From contig NZ_OW711693.1 of assembly GCF_940670685.1 (NCBI RefSeq), forward strand, positions 1,922,001 through 1,986,000: a stretch of 64,000 nt of DNA, written 5' to 3'. Positions 39,944-48,715 of the stretch are shown in pieces. Both the position numbers and the translations under genes were made by a program. Numbering within the stretch: position 1 is the first letter of the stretch; the number at the start of each line of letters is the position of its first letter. The notes beneath the pieces were generated by a model that made no database searches, was not told the origin of the DNA, and saw only the letters and a program-made list of their open reading frames with translations. Origin of the DNA: Anaeropeptidivorans aminofermentans (GTDB lineage Bacteria > Bacillota > Clostridia > Lachnospirales > UBA5962).

Positions 39944-39957
39944 TAAACAAAAGTTCG
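39944..39957 (-). promoter_or_regulatory. candidate LexA (SOS) box upstream of uvrB
   Basis: The minus strand reads CGAACTTTTGTTTA, matching the Firmicute SOS box CGAACNNNNGTTCG at 10 or so of its fixed positions (right arm weakened). uvrB is a classic SOS gene, which supports the reading, but no experiment or lexA gene is present here. Confidence 0.4.
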
Positions 39958-40103
39958 TATAATTTCTGAGAATAATTATTATTATTTTGTCTATAATCTA
40001 CAACAAAATACAGAAAATCTATACCGATACCCCCTAAGTTTACAAGGCATATTTAAATCATATCTGCCCTGTCCTCTAAGTTTGTACACTTTTTTATTAA
40101 TAA

Positions 40104-40137
40104 TATAGTCAATTGGCTTATAAGCCAATTGACTATA
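40104..40137. repeat. 34-bp perfect palindrome
   Basis: TATAGTCAATTGGCTTA is followed directly by its exact reverse complement. The end TATAGTCAATT recurs at about 19817, 41826 and (inverted) 44333, so this may be a third, minimal repeat type related to family A ends. Confidence 0.75.
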
Positions 40138-40173
40138 AAAATTCAAACTATAAAGTTCGGTGTATATTTTGTT

Positions 40174-40313
40174 TGCAGTAAATTTAAAATAGAATAGGAA
40201 CAAAATCCTGTATTTCCTTTAACTCAAAAATGCACTGTTCCCGAAGGAAGGCTGTGTTTCAAGGCTATCATAAATAAGTATTTGTTCCTTCCTTGTAAGA
40301 AATTTACTGTAGA
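40174..40313. repeat. family A element, 140-bp copy
   Basis: TGCAGTAAATTTAAAATAGA, ATAGGAACAAAATCC at the left and TTTGTTCCTTCCTTGTAAG, AAATTTACTGTA at the right are inverse to each other; the centre has a CTGTTCCCGAAGGAAGG palindrome as in the 3.1-kb copy. Gap 39875-40329 has no gene. Confidence 0.75.
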
Positions 40314-40329
40314 TGCTTGCAATATAGGA

Positions 40330-41268
40330 TTATTTTGATATAGTATTGCCGATTTGAGTAATGTCATAAGGTGTTTCCTGGTAAACAAGGTTCACCCAGT
40401 TATTGTATAAAAGGCTTGCATGGGAACGCCATGACATAAACGGGATTTTCTCCGGGTCGTTCATTAAAAAGTAATTTTCCGGTGTTTTTATTTCATCGCC
40501 TTTATCAACATCTCTTAAATATTCATTTTTAAGAGTAAGTCTGTCATATTCCGAATGGCCTGTTACAAATATCTGACTGAAGCTTCTGTCGGAGACGATA
40601 TATACCCCGGCTTGAGAGGATTTAGACAGTATCATAAGGTTTTCTTCCTTTTCTATGTCCCCTATCCTTGTTTCCGTATGCCTTGACTGGGGAACATAAA
40701 ACACATCGTCAAAGCCCCTGAAAAGGTCTATGGCGTTTTCCGCCTCTTTTGTCTTGCTGTGAGGAAATACACCGAAAAGCTTTTCCTTAAGGGCATATTT
40801 TTTTATTCCGTAATGATAATAAAGGCCTGCCTGGGCTCCCCAGCAAATGTGGTAAGTGCTTGTCGTATTTTTCTTGGTCCACTCCATTATTTCACAAAGC
40901 TCCGACCAGTAATCAACTTCCTCAAATTCCAAAAGCTCCACAGGGGCTCCTGTTATTATAAATCCGTCAAATTTTGAATCTGAGATATCATCGAAAGTTT
41001 TGTAAAATGATGTAAGATGTTCCTGTGAAGTGTTTTTAGATATATGGCTTTTAACGTGGATAAGAGAAATTTCTATTTGAAGAGGCGTATTGCCCAAAAG
41101 CCTTAAAAGCTGGACTTCTGTTGTCTTTTTATCCGGCATGAGGTTTAATATTCCTATTTTTAAAGGCCTTATATCCTGATGGAAGGCCCTGCTTTCATCA
41201 ATGACAAAAATATTCTCCCGTTTCAGAATACTTTTTGCCGGCAAATTATCGGGTACTTTAATTGGCAT
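40330..41268 (-). CDS. metA: homoserine O-acetyltransferase (MetA family)
   Basis: 312 residues, typical MetA length. Active-site Cys142 sits in [15 protein letters not shown]; the His/Glu pair is in [12 protein letters not shown] (about 238/240). Residue 111 is Glu ([15 protein letters not shown]). In characterised MetA enzymes Glu at this position selects acetyl-CoA, Gly selects succinyl-CoA, so the acetyl product is predicted. It activates homoserine for methionine synthesis. AAGGAG precedes ATG. It diverges from yaiI with 81 bases between; no SAM riboswitch is visible there. Confidence 0.93.
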   Translation of the reverse strand: MPIKVPDNLPAKSILKRENIFVIDESRAFHQDIRPLKIGILNLMPDKKTTEVQLLRLLGNTPLQIEISLIHVKSHISKNTSQEHLTSFYKTFDDISDSKFDGFIITGAPVELLEFEEVDYWSELCEIMEWTKKNTTSTYHICWGAQAGLYYHYGIKKYALKEKLFGVFPHSKTKEAENAIDLFRGFDDVFYVPQSRHTETRIGDIEKEENLMILSKSSQAGVYIVSDRSFSQIFVTGHSEYDRLTLKNEYLRDVDKGDEIKTPENYFLMNDPEKIPFMSWRSHASLLYNNWVNLVYQETPYDITQIGNTISK

Positions 41269-41349
41269 TTTGATTCTCCTTGTAGTAAGATGTAGGTATA
41301 GAGATTATAATCTGAATATGGATTTTTTTCAATTGAAAAGGAGCTTTTT

Positions 41350-41790
41350 ATGAAAATACTTGTAGATGCCGATGCATGCCCCGTAAAGGAATTGATCATT
41401 AAAATAGCTAAAGAAAATGATTTAAAGGTGATAATGGTTATTGATAATTCACATATATTGGAAAGCTCCTATGCCGAAATAAAAATAGTAGACAGAAGCC
41501 GTGATTCAGCAGACTTCGCTATTATCAATATTCTTGAAAAAGGCGATATTGTCGTTAGTCAGGATTACGGCCTTGCGTCTATTGCGCTTAGCAAGGGCTG
41601 TTACGCCATGAATAATAACGGCTATGAATATACTGCCGAAAATATAGACAAGCTTTTATTTGAAAGGCATTTAAATAAAAAAACAAGAGAAGCCGGATTA
41701 AGGCATAAAGGCCCGTCAAAGAGAACGGCCGACAACAACATTTCCTTTGAAAAAGGCTTCAGGGTTTTAATCAATAGACTAAAAAAATAG
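41350..41790 (+). CDS. YaiI/YqxD family protein (UPF0178, DUF188)
   Basis: 146 residues with DUF188 motifs: ILVDADACPVKELIIKIA at the start, VDRSRDSADFAIINILEKGD, VVSQDYGLASIALSKGC and a basic C-terminus. The fold is PIN-like with acidic residues (VDADAC, DSADF, SQDYG), so a nuclease role is plausible but not shown. AAAAGGAG precedes the ATG. Divergent from metA. Confidence 0.92.
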   Translation: MKILVDADACPVKELIIKIAKENDLKVIMVIDNSHILESSYAEIKIVDRSRDSADFAIINILEKGDIVVSQDYGLASIALSKGCYAMNNNGYEYTAENIDKLLFERHLNKKTREAGLRHKGPSKRTADNNISFEKGFRVLINRLKK

Positions 41791-42100
41791 AATTCTTCCT
41801 TTAATATTAATATATAAAAAGCTGTATAGTCAATTTACTTTTATTTTGGCTGTATGCCATAGCCTGAAACAGCATGAATAAAGTAAATGAACAAGAGCCT
41901 TTTTTAAGTGCATCTGCTATATACAAATTTGTAGGGCATTCTCTTTACAAATTATAATAAATTTAAGTGTTTTAAAGCAATTTTATGTTTTTAATGGGAA
42001 GAATTTAAGAAAACCTCATTTTTCTGCAAAGTAAATACACATCAAGCCCATGAAAAAATATTGAACAAGATTTTGCTTTTAGCCTCACAGACTTTAACTA

Positions 42101-42224
42101 TTCTGACGGAAATGAATTCAGTCAGAACGGAAGATTTATAAACTTCCAAGGAAACTTTGTAAATCTTCTTACAGTGCCTCGCCAAAATTGTATTTTGGCG
42201 ATTAATAAACGCTTTCTTGCGTTT
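42101..42224 (+). ncRNA. four consecutive hairpins upstream of asnS (candidate structured leader or repeat)
   Basis: TTCTGAC/GTCAGAA (42101-42127), GAAGATTTA/TAAATCTTC (42130-42168), CGCCAAAAT/ATTTTGGCG (42180-42200) and AAACGC/GCGTTT (42207-42224) follow one another with almost no unpaired bases. No T-box consensus is seen. The rest of the 41791-42309 gap holds only a partial TATAGTCAATTTACTTTT-type repeat end near 41826. Confidence 0.4.
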
Positions 42225-42309
42225 GTTCCTAAAATAAACAAAAATGTGGACTTATAAGCCTTCTTTTGTTATTATATATAAAATATCCCAGTGTTAAGGA
42301 GTTGGAAAA

Positions 42310-43698
42310 ATGTACACGGAAATCAAAAAACTTTACAGAAACACAAATGATTTTTTAGGCAGCAATGTTCGTGTAGGCGGATGGATAAGAACAGTCCGCA
42401 ATAATAAGAATTTTGGGTTTATTGAACTTAACGACGGTAGCTTTTTTAATAGCGTTCAAATCGTCTTTAATAATAATTTGAATAATTATAATGAAGTTGC
42501 AAAGCTTAATGTAGGCTCAAGCATTACCGTTATGGGAAAAGTAGTAGAAAGCCCCGGTGAAAAGCAGGCTTTTGAAATACATGCAGACGAAATCATTATC
42601 GAAGGCCATTCAACCCCGGATTATCCTTTGCAGAAGAAACGCCATTCTCTTGAATATCTGCGTACCATGGCCCACCTTCGCCCAAGGACAAATACATTCT
42701 CAGCGGTATTTAGAATCCGTTCCATCGCAAGCTACGCTATACACAAATATTTCAACGAAAAGAACTTCGTATACGTTCATACACCAATCATCACCGCAAG
42801 CGACTGTGAAGGCGCAGGAGAAATGTTTCAGGTAACGACTCTTAATATGAACAATTTACCAAAGGACAAAGACGGGAGCATAGACTATTCTGAAGATTTC
42901 TTTGGTAAAATGGCAAACCTTACAGTAAGTGGGCAGCTTGCAGTTGAAAACTTCTGCATGGCTTTAAGAAACGTTTATACCTTTGGCCCTACCTTTAGAG
43001 CTGAAAACTCCAATACATCACGCCATGCTGCGGAATTTTGGATGATGGAGCCGGAGCTTGCTTTTGCAGATTTAAACGACAACATGGACAGCGCCGAAGA
43101 AATGTTTAAATACGTTATTCAATACTGTATGGAAAATGCCCCTGAGGAAATTGAATTTTTCAATAAATTCATAGACACAGGCCTTATTGACAGGCTGAAC
43201 AATGTTTTGAATTCTGAATTTGGCCGCATATCCTATACAGAAGCTATAGACATTCTTCAAAATGCAGACCATAAGTTTGAATACCCTGTTTACTGGGGCG
43301 CCGATATACAGTCCGAGCATGAAAGATACCTTGCAGAAGTGGTTTTCAAGAAGCCTATTTTCTTAACCGGCTATCCCAAAGAAATAAAGGCCTTTTATAT
43401 GAGACAAAACGACGACGGAAAAACCGTTGCCGCTATGGACCTTTTAGTTCCCGGCATCGGCGAGATTATCGGCGGAAGCCAAAGGGAAGAAAGATACGAC
43501 GTCCTTGTAAACAGAATGAAAGAGCTTGATCTTTGCGAAGATGACTACTGGTGGTATCTTGAGCTTCGTAAATACGGCGGTGTTACCCATTCAGGATACG
43601 GCCTTGGCTTTGAAAGATTCATTATGTATTTAACGGGAATGTCCAATATCCGTGACGTAATCCCCTTCCCTCGTACAGTAGGAAATGCTGAATTCTAA
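42310..43698 (+). CDS. asnS: asparaginyl-tRNA synthetase
   Basis: 462 residues. An N-terminal OB-fold anticodon-binding domain ([20 protein letters not shown]) and class II catalytic core: [26 protein letters not shown]-type motif 2 [25 protein letters not shown] split over the window, and motif 3 [20 protein letters not shown]. It charges tRNA-Asn in the cytosol. TAAGGAG precedes the ATG. It is a single gene with its own UUCG-loop terminator. Confidence 0.97.
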   Translation: MYTEIKKLYRNTNDFLGSNVRVGGWIRTVRNNKNFGFIELNDGSFFNSVQIVFNNNLNNYNEVAKLNVGSSITVMGKVVESPGEKQAFEIHADEIIIEGHSTPDYPLQKKRHSLEYLRTMAHLRPRTNTFSAVFRIRSIASYAIHKYFNEKNFVYVHTPIITASDCEGAGEMFQVTTLNMNNLPKDKDGSIDYSEDFFGKMANLTVSGQLAVENFCMALRNVYTFGPTFRAENSNTSRHAAEFWMMEPELAFADLNDNMDSAEEMFKYVIQYCMENAPEEIEFFNKFIDTGLIDRLNNVLNSEFGRISYTEAIDILQNADHKFEYPVYWGADIQSEHERYLAEVVFKKPIFLTGYPKEIKAFYMRQNDDGKTVAAMDLLVPGIGEIIGGSQREERYDVLVNRMKELDLCEDDYWWYLELRKYGGVTHSGYGLGFERFIMYLTGMSNIRDVIPFPRTVGNAEF

Positions 43699-43708
43699 TA
43701 CTTTATTA

Positions 43709-43730
43709 AATCCCTGCTTCGGCAGGGATT
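43709..43730 (+). terminator. Rho-independent terminator of asnS
   Basis: AATCCCTGC, TTCG tetraloop, GCAGGGATT, followed by ATTTTAT. Confidence 0.9.
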
Positions 43731-43763
43731 ATTTTATAAAAAACTTATTCAAAGGAGTCATAT

Positions 43764-44303
43764 ATGAAACCATATGAAATCATAAAAAGAGAAAGAATAT
43801 ATGACGGTAAAATTATAAATCTTGTAAAAGATACCATTTTACTGCCTAACGGAAAAGAAACCAAAAGAGAACTTGTAGAGCATAACGGTGCTGCCGTAAT
43901 CATAGCAGAATATGAAAATAAGCTTATTTTCACAAGACAGCACAGGCATTCCGCAGGAGATTTCACTTTAGAACTTCCGGCAGGAAAGCTTGAAAAAGGC
44001 GAAGACCCTAAGGAGTGCGCCTTAAGAGAGCTTAAGGAAGAAACAGGCATGACGGCAGATAATATGGCGTTTTTATTTAAAGCTTATTCATCCATAGGCT
44101 TTTCAAACGAAATCTTATACTTCTATATTGCAAAAGGTCTTACAGAAGGCGAGCAAAATCCCGATGAAGATGAATTTATAGATATTGAGAAATATTCTAT
44201 AGAAGAAGCAGTAGAAATGATATTTAACGGCAAAATCATAGATTCAAAAACTATCAGCGGCGTTTTGGCCTACAAGGAGCTCTGCGGCAGAAAAGACCTG
44301 TAG
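43764..44303 (+). CDS. NUDIX hydrolase, ADP-ribose pyrophosphatase type
   Basis: 179 residues. The Nudix box GKLEKGEDPKECALREL followed by KEETGM matches GX5EX7REUXEEXGU. FTRQHRHSAGDFTLELPAG before it is typical of ADP-ribose pyrophosphatases (NudF type), which split ADP-ribose to AMP and ribose 5-phosphate. AAAGGAG precedes the ATG. It follows the asnS terminator, so it probably has its own promoter in the short gap. Confidence 0.92.
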   Translation: MKPYEIIKRERIYDGKIINLVKDTILLPNGKETKRELVEHNGAAVIIAEYENKLIFTRQHRHSAGDFTLELPAGKLEKGEDPKECALRELKEETGMTADNMAFLFKAYSSIGFSNEILYFYIAKGLTEGEQNPDEDEFIDIEKYSIEEAVEMIFNGKIIDSKTISGVLAYKELCGRKDL

Positions 44304-44659
44304 ATTCTATTGATTAAAGTTAAATTTATTATAATTGACTATATAAACTTGTGCTTTGATAATTTTCAAGTTTCCTTCGTTATGAGGAAAAACTATGATT
44401 AAATAGGTATAAACCTAAGCAGAGCTTAAATTATTCATGAATATCTTTCTCGCCAAGAACCTATGGCAGAATTTACGCTTATGATAGAATATGACTAAAA
44501 TCAGATTCTTCTTGATTTTAGTCACGAATACCTTTTCTGAAGGAGAATGTATTCTTAAAAACTGCAATTATGATATAATATTTACTCCCTTTAAGGCATA
44601 TATATTAAAAGAATGACAAGCTAAAATTAGTCTTTGTATTATATGCCTGGAGGCTCATA
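44304..44659. repeat. intergenic region with family B hairpin repeat
   Basis: At about 44480-44582, GACTAAAATCA/TGATTTTAGTC is followed by a GAATACCTTTTC/GGAGAATGTATTC palindrome, the same pair and order reversed as at 5.6 kb. An inverted TATAGTCAATT end (AATTGACTATA) occurs near 44333. The spoIIM promoter is expected after 44590; TATGATATAATAT near 44570 may hold its -10 box. Confidence 0.6.
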
Positions 44660-45277
44660 ATGATATATTTTAGAAATAGATATATTAAAGCAAATATAAA
44701 TAGGCTTTTCTCAAAAATAAACAGAGAGAAAAAGCTTGTTTATATCATCATCTTTTGCCTTATCGGAGGAGCCGTTCTCGGCTCTTTATTTGCAGGAAGA
44801 TTGGATACCGCCAATAAGAACGAACTTATAAGCTCTTTTGATTCTATTATCGACGGTATCAGGTCCCCTAATCTTGTTAAAAAAGATGCTTTTATAAAAG
44901 GCCTTATAAAATACGGGCTGTCTTCTATTGCCTTGTGGTCTATGCCTTTAATTACAAGGTCTCCTTTGCCTTCTGCTGCTGTGCTTTTGTATAAAGGAGC
45001 TTCTCTGGGCTTTACTACGTCTATTTTAGTGGGGGAATACGGCCTATTGGGCATAGGATATGCAATGATATTATACTTCCCTCAAAATCTAATTCTTACA
45101 TTTCTATATTTTATCATCGCATATTACAGCTTAAACATCATCTTATATTTAAAAAAGAGGCCCATAGCAGAGAATATAAATATTCCCCTTCTCCTTTTCG
45201 GAATAGTTCTTGCTTTTATAGTATCTCTTACGGAGGCATATATCGTCCCCACCCTTGCAAATATATTATTTTTCTGA
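44660..45277 (+). CDS. spoIIM: stage II sporulation protein M
   Basis: 205 residues, about five membrane helices, matching SpoIIM in length and pattern: IIFCLIGGAVLGSLFAGRLD, ALWSMPLITRSPLP and a C-terminal ALVSLTEAYIVPTLAN-like segment (FIVSLTEAYIVPTL). SpoIIM acts with SpoIID and SpoIIP in peptidoglycan remodelling during forespore engulfment. TGGAGG precedes the ATG. Monocistronic; a strong terminator follows. Confidence 0.85.
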   Translation: MIYFRNRYIKANINRLFSKINREKKLVYIIIFCLIGGAVLGSLFAGRLDTANKNELISSFDSIIDGIRSPNLVKKDAFIKGLIKYGLSSIALWSMPLITRSPLPSAAVLLYKGASLGFTTSILVGEYGLLGIGYAMILYFPQNLILTFLYFIIAYYSLNIILYLKKRPIAENINIPLLLFGIVLAFIVSLTEAYIVPTLANILFF

Positions 45278-45288
45278 TTTTAATCTTT

Positions 45289-45313
45289 AGCCGGTACTTT
45301 TAAAGTACCGGCT
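45289..45313 (+). terminator. Rho-independent terminator of spoIIM
   Basis: AGCCGGTACTTT and AAAGTACCGGCT form a 12-bp stem followed by TTTT. Confidence 0.92.
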
Positions 45314-45572
45314 TTTTGAAAAATTATTGCAAAACTTGTTTGTTATAGAAATTTTCATATAAGATAGCAGCGGATGCCGTAAGTATTCCCCCAGGGGGCC
45401 TCCTTTCCTGCAGTAGAGATTTGCACTGCTATTTCAATTTAAATTAACAATGCTATTGTTTTATAACTATCGGGAGACACTCAGATAAAAACTGCTTGTA
45501 AGCTTATACTGTGTCTTTTTTCATATTCACCAAGTATAAAATATAGACTTCAGTAAATTGAAATCGGCATAA

Positions 45573-45810
45573 GACAGTAAAATAGTTTTAAGGCAGGAAC
45601 AAAAACCTATTTTTCATAAACGGCTTAATTTAATATAGTAGAAACGCTTATATTAAGCCATTCATAATCAACAAAGATTAAAATATCTTTGTTGACTATA
45701 AGGGGGCGTTCGCCTGAAAACACTTTTACAGTTTCCCTGTAAGTGTTTCCAGGTTCACTAAGCATAAAATATACGATTTTTGTTACTGTAATTAAACTAT
45801 TTTACTATAG
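45573..45810. repeat. family A element, full three-hairpin copy in inverted orientation
   Basis: Reverse-complemented, it matches the 23302-23536 copy along its whole core, including GTGTTTTCAGGCGAACGCCC. The middle stem differs: the first arm has TATAGTCAAC instead of TATAGCCAAC and the second arm changes in parallel, so pairing is preserved. The 711-base gap 45278-45987 has no gene; a partial copy of the ends lies at 45540-45560. Confidence 0.85.
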
Positions 45811-45918
45811 ATGTAATATTTGCATAATAAGATTTTTTCTTATCTCTATTCTTTCAACCGATTTTACAAATAGAATGATTTTTATTATACTCCCCTATTT
45901 GCTCATGGGTTTTGCACC

Positions 45919-45947
45919 TTGACTATTTTTATAAAACAGTTTAAAAT
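45919..45947 (+). promoter_or_regulatory. candidate promoter of the DAHP synthase gene
   Basis: TTGACT (45919-45924), 17 bases, TAAAAT (45942-45947), 41 bases before the start codon. Confidence 0.6.
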
Positions 45948-45987
45948 ATTGATTAATTTATTTCTTGATTAGGAAAGGTGTGCAATT

Positions 45988-47016
45988 ATGGGTTTTACAA
46001 AAATAAGAAAGATACCCTCTCCAGAAGAAATTCTGGATATGGTTCCGCTAACAGAAAATTTAAAGAAAATAAAAAGCGCCAGAGACGCTGAAATAGAAAA
46101 GGTAGTTACACAAAACTCTGATAAATTTATATTAATTGTGGGCCCCTGCTCTGCCGATGAGGAAGACCCCGTATGCGAATATGTATCAAGGCTCGCAAAA
46201 GTGCAGGAAAAGGTAAAAAATGAGATTATTATAATACCGAGAATCTATACAAATAAGCCAAGAACCAACGGCGAAGGCTATAAAGGCATGCTTCATCAGC
46301 CTGACCCTCAAAAGGAGCCTGATATGGTAGGCGGGATATTAAGCATTAGAAGAATGCATGTAAGAGCCATCTCGGAATCCGGCCTTACGGCTGCCGATGA
46401 AATGCTTTACCCTGATAATCTTCCTTACTGCGAGGATATGCTAAGCTACATAGCAATCGGGGCCCGTTCTGTAGAAAATCAGCAGCATCGCCTTACCTCA
46501 AGCGGAATCAGCATTCCTGTGGGAATGAAAAACCCTACCAGCGGCGATTTAACCGTAATGTATAATTCCATTAATGCCGCCCAGGTATCCCATACCTTCA
46601 GCTATCAGAATTACGAAGTCAAAACAGAAGGAAACCCTCTTTCCCATGCAATCATGAGAGGATATGTAAATAAACACGGAGAAAATCAGCCTAACTACCA
46701 TTACGAAGACCTTCTTTTTGCTTCTGAAATGTATGAAAAAAAGAATCTTCAAAACCCTATGATAATCGTTGATACGAACCATGCAAATTCAAATAAAAAA
46801 TTCTTTGAACAAATAAGAATTGCAAAAGAAATCCTTTATTCAAGGTCCTATAACCAGACTATAAAAAAATACGTAAGAGGGCTTATGATAGAAAGCTATA
46901 TCCATGAAGGAAATCATTCTCCTGATAAGAGAATTCCCGGAAAGTCAATTACAGACCCATGCCTTGGCTGGGAAGATACGGAAAGACTTATTTATTATAT
47001 AGCAGAGCATATTTAA
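45988..47016 (+). CDS. 3-deoxy-7-phosphoheptulonate synthase (DAHP synthase, AroF/G/H type)
   Basis: 342 residues, the length of E. coli-type class I-alpha enzymes. ILIVGPCSADEEDPVCEYVS, IIPRIYTNKPRTNGEGYKGM, GARSVENQQHRL, GMKNPTSGD and IVDTNHANSNKKF hold the metal and phosphoenolpyruvate ligands (Cys, His, Glu, Asp). It joins PEP and erythrose 4-phosphate at the entry to aromatic amino acid synthesis. There is no extra ACT domain; feedback would act through the core. AAAGGTG precedes ATG; a clear promoter and terminator bracket it. Confidence 0.95.
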   Translation: MGFTKIRKIPSPEEILDMVPLTENLKKIKSARDAEIEKVVTQNSDKFILIVGPCSADEEDPVCEYVSRLAKVQEKVKNEIIIIPRIYTNKPRTNGEGYKGMLHQPDPQKEPDMVGGILSIRRMHVRAISESGLTAADEMLYPDNLPYCEDMLSYIAIGARSVENQQHRLTSSGISIPVGMKNPTSGDLTVMYNSINAAQVSHTFSYQNYEVKTEGNPLSHAIMRGYVNKHGENQPNYHYEDLLFASEMYEKKNLQNPMIIVDTNHANSNKKFFEQIRIAKEILYSRSYNQTIKKYVRGLMIESYIHEGNHSPDKRIPGKSITDPCLGWEDTERLIYYIAEHI

Positions 47017-47017
47017 T

Positions 47018-47056
47018 TAAAAAGGGTGCTGCAAAATTCACTTTGCAGCACCTTTT
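47018..47056. terminator. bidirectional terminator between DAHP synthase and ychF
   Basis: GGTGCTGCAAA and TTTGCAGCACC pair, with A-runs on the left and TTTTT on the right; both converging genes stop here. Confidence 0.88.
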
Positions 47057-47057
47057 T

Positions 47058-48152
47058 CTATACATTGAATCTGAAAAGAATAATGTCTCCGTCTTTCACG
47101 ACGTATTCTTTTCCTTCTAATCGTACAAGACCTTTTTCCTTTGCAAGATTATAAGAGCCAAGGCTCGTTAAATCATCGTAATTTACAATTTCAGCCCTGA
47201 TAAATCCTCTTTCAAAATCCGTATGGATTTTTCCGGCCGCCTGAGGGGCCTTTGTGCCCTCTGTAATTGTCCATGCTCTTATTTCCTTAGGACCTGCCGT
47301 TAAAAATGAAATAAGCCCGAGGAGACTATAGCTTGCGTTAATGAGCTTATCCAAGCCGCCGGTTTTTACCCCTAAATCATTTAAAAACATTTTCTTTTCA
47401 TCTTCATCAAGCTCAGAAATCTCAGCTTCTATTTTTGCACATATTACAAATACCTCTGAGCCTTCCAAAGCAGCATGGTCGCGCACCTTTTTAACAAATT
47501 CGTTTGTTTGTCCGTCATTTGCTAAATCATCTTCGCTTACATTTGCTGCATAGATTACCGGCTTTGAAGTAAGTAAATTAAAGGTATTTATAAGCTCTTT
47601 CTCCTCAGGGGCAAAATCCATATTTCTTACGGACTTTCCTTCATTCAGGCCTTCCTTTATGGCATTTAAAATGTCAAGCTCCTGTTGAAGGCCTTTGTCA
47701 TTTTTCACGGTTTTTGAAGTTTTGGCTATCCTTTTTTCAACCGTTTCAGAATCTGCGAGAATAAGCTCCAAATCAATTGTTTCTATGTCCCTGATAGGAT
47801 CAATTTTAGACTCTACATGTACAACATTTTCATCTTCAAAGCAGCGTACAACATGAACGATTGCATCTACCTCACGTATATGGGATAAAAACTGGTTTCC
47901 AAGCCCTTCTCCCTTGCTTGCTCCTTTTACAAGGCCTGCAATATCCACAAATTCTATCACTGCCGGGGTAATTTTTTCCGCATTATAAATTTTATCAAGT
48001 TCCATAAGCCTTACATCAGGCACACTTACCATTCCCACATTAGGGTCTATTGTACAAAATGGATAATTAGCAGATTCTGCCCCTGCCATTGTCAAAGAAT
48101 TAAAAAGCGTACTTTTACCCACATTAGGAAGCCCTACAATTCCCAGCTTCAT
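47058..48152 (-). CDS. ychF: YchF/OLA1-type ATPase
   Basis: 364 residues. P-loop GIVGLPNVGKSTLFNSLT at the start, DIAGLVKGASKGEGLGNQFL (G2/G3), a coiled-coil insertion and a C-terminal TGS domain ending EYVVKDGDIILFRFNV. The ATP-preferring specificity motif (NVSE in YAANVSEDD) replaces the GTP-type NKxD. YchF associates with ribosomes and redox stress. AAAGGATG precedes the ATG, the typical Clostridia arrangement. Confidence 0.96.
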   Translation of the reverse strand: MKLGIVGLPNVGKSTLFNSLTMAGAESANYPFCTIDPNVGMVSVPDVRLMELDKIYNAEKITPAVIEFVDIAGLVKGASKGEGLGNQFLSHIREVDAIVHVVRCFEDENVVHVESKIDPIRDIETIDLELILADSETVEKRIAKTSKTVKNDKGLQQELDILNAIKEGLNEGKSVRNMDFAPEEKELINTFNLLTSKPVIYAANVSEDDLANDGQTNEFVKKVRDHAALEGSEVFVICAKIEAEISELDEDEKKMFLNDLGVKTGGLDKLINASYSLLGLISFLTAGPKEIRAWTITEGTKAPQAAGKIHTDFERGFIRAEIVNYDDLTSLGSYNLAKEKGLVRLEGKEYVVKDGDIILFRFNV

Positions 48153-48230
48153 TAATTAACATCCTTTCAAACTGTAAAATATATTTTCATAAATTAACCC
48201 CATTAAAATGGGGCAATTTATAATTATCAT

Positions 48231-48413
48231 TTATTTATCTTTAAATAAAAGCCCTGTAAGAAGGCCTTCAACATAAGCTAACAAAACAACCAGTATAAAT
48301 CCGGCTAAAATTCTGTTTTTATATTCATTGGATATAAAAATTCCCTTGGGAGTAACGGATTCGTTAACTTTTTCAGGTACTCTTTGATACTTTCTGCGCC
48401 TTATATTAGCCAT
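48231..48413 (-). CDS. small single-pass membrane protein, 60 aa
   Basis: 60 residues: a basic N-terminus (MANIRRRKYQRVP), then a single membrane helix (RILAGFILVVLLAYVEGLLT) and a short tail. AGGAGTG before ATG and position just upstream of ychF on the same strand support it. A weak hairpin CCCCATT/AATGGGG follows at about 48197-48215. No family recognised; a septum-related role is conceivable but unproven. Confidence 0.55.
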   Translation of the reverse strand: MANIRRRKYQRVPEKVNESVTPKGIFISNEYKNRILAGFILVVLLAYVEGLLTGLLFKDK

Positions 48414-48715
48414 ATTTTCACTCCTATCTTATTTGAAATATATTTATTATTTTAAAACATTTCTTAAATAATATTTTTAGATAATATATCAATTAATATT
48501 CAAAGAAAAATACTGCATGAATAAATTATCCCAAAAGGATATTACACAGGCCATCTCCAGCGATTATACCTTCTTACATTTTGCTTCGCAAAATGATTAT
48601 ACCACTTTTGATAAGCAATTCCTATAGAAATTTACCTTTTATTATCCATAGTTTGCCTTCCTAAAAAAAATATATTGAGAAATAATAATTATAACGACTT
48701 TTACAGGAGGCTAAT
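48414..48715. other. intergenic region, remnant of family B repeat
   Basis: It contains TTTTGCTTCGCAAAA (about 48581-48595) flanked by ATTATACC, the suffix also seen after the 14.5-kb copy. No gene. The YhcN-type gene promoter should lie near 48670. Confidence 0.5.

Noticed and set aside
39991-40203. Minus-strand 70-codon frame
   Set aside because: It runs through the 34-bp palindrome and one family A end; no SD, no domain.
41269-41349. SAM riboswitch before metA
   Set aside because: The gap is only 81 bases, shared with a divergent gene, and has no SAM-box sequence.
42101-42300. T-box riboswitch for asnS
   Set aside because: The conserved AGGGTGGNACCGCG sequence and antiterminator are absent.
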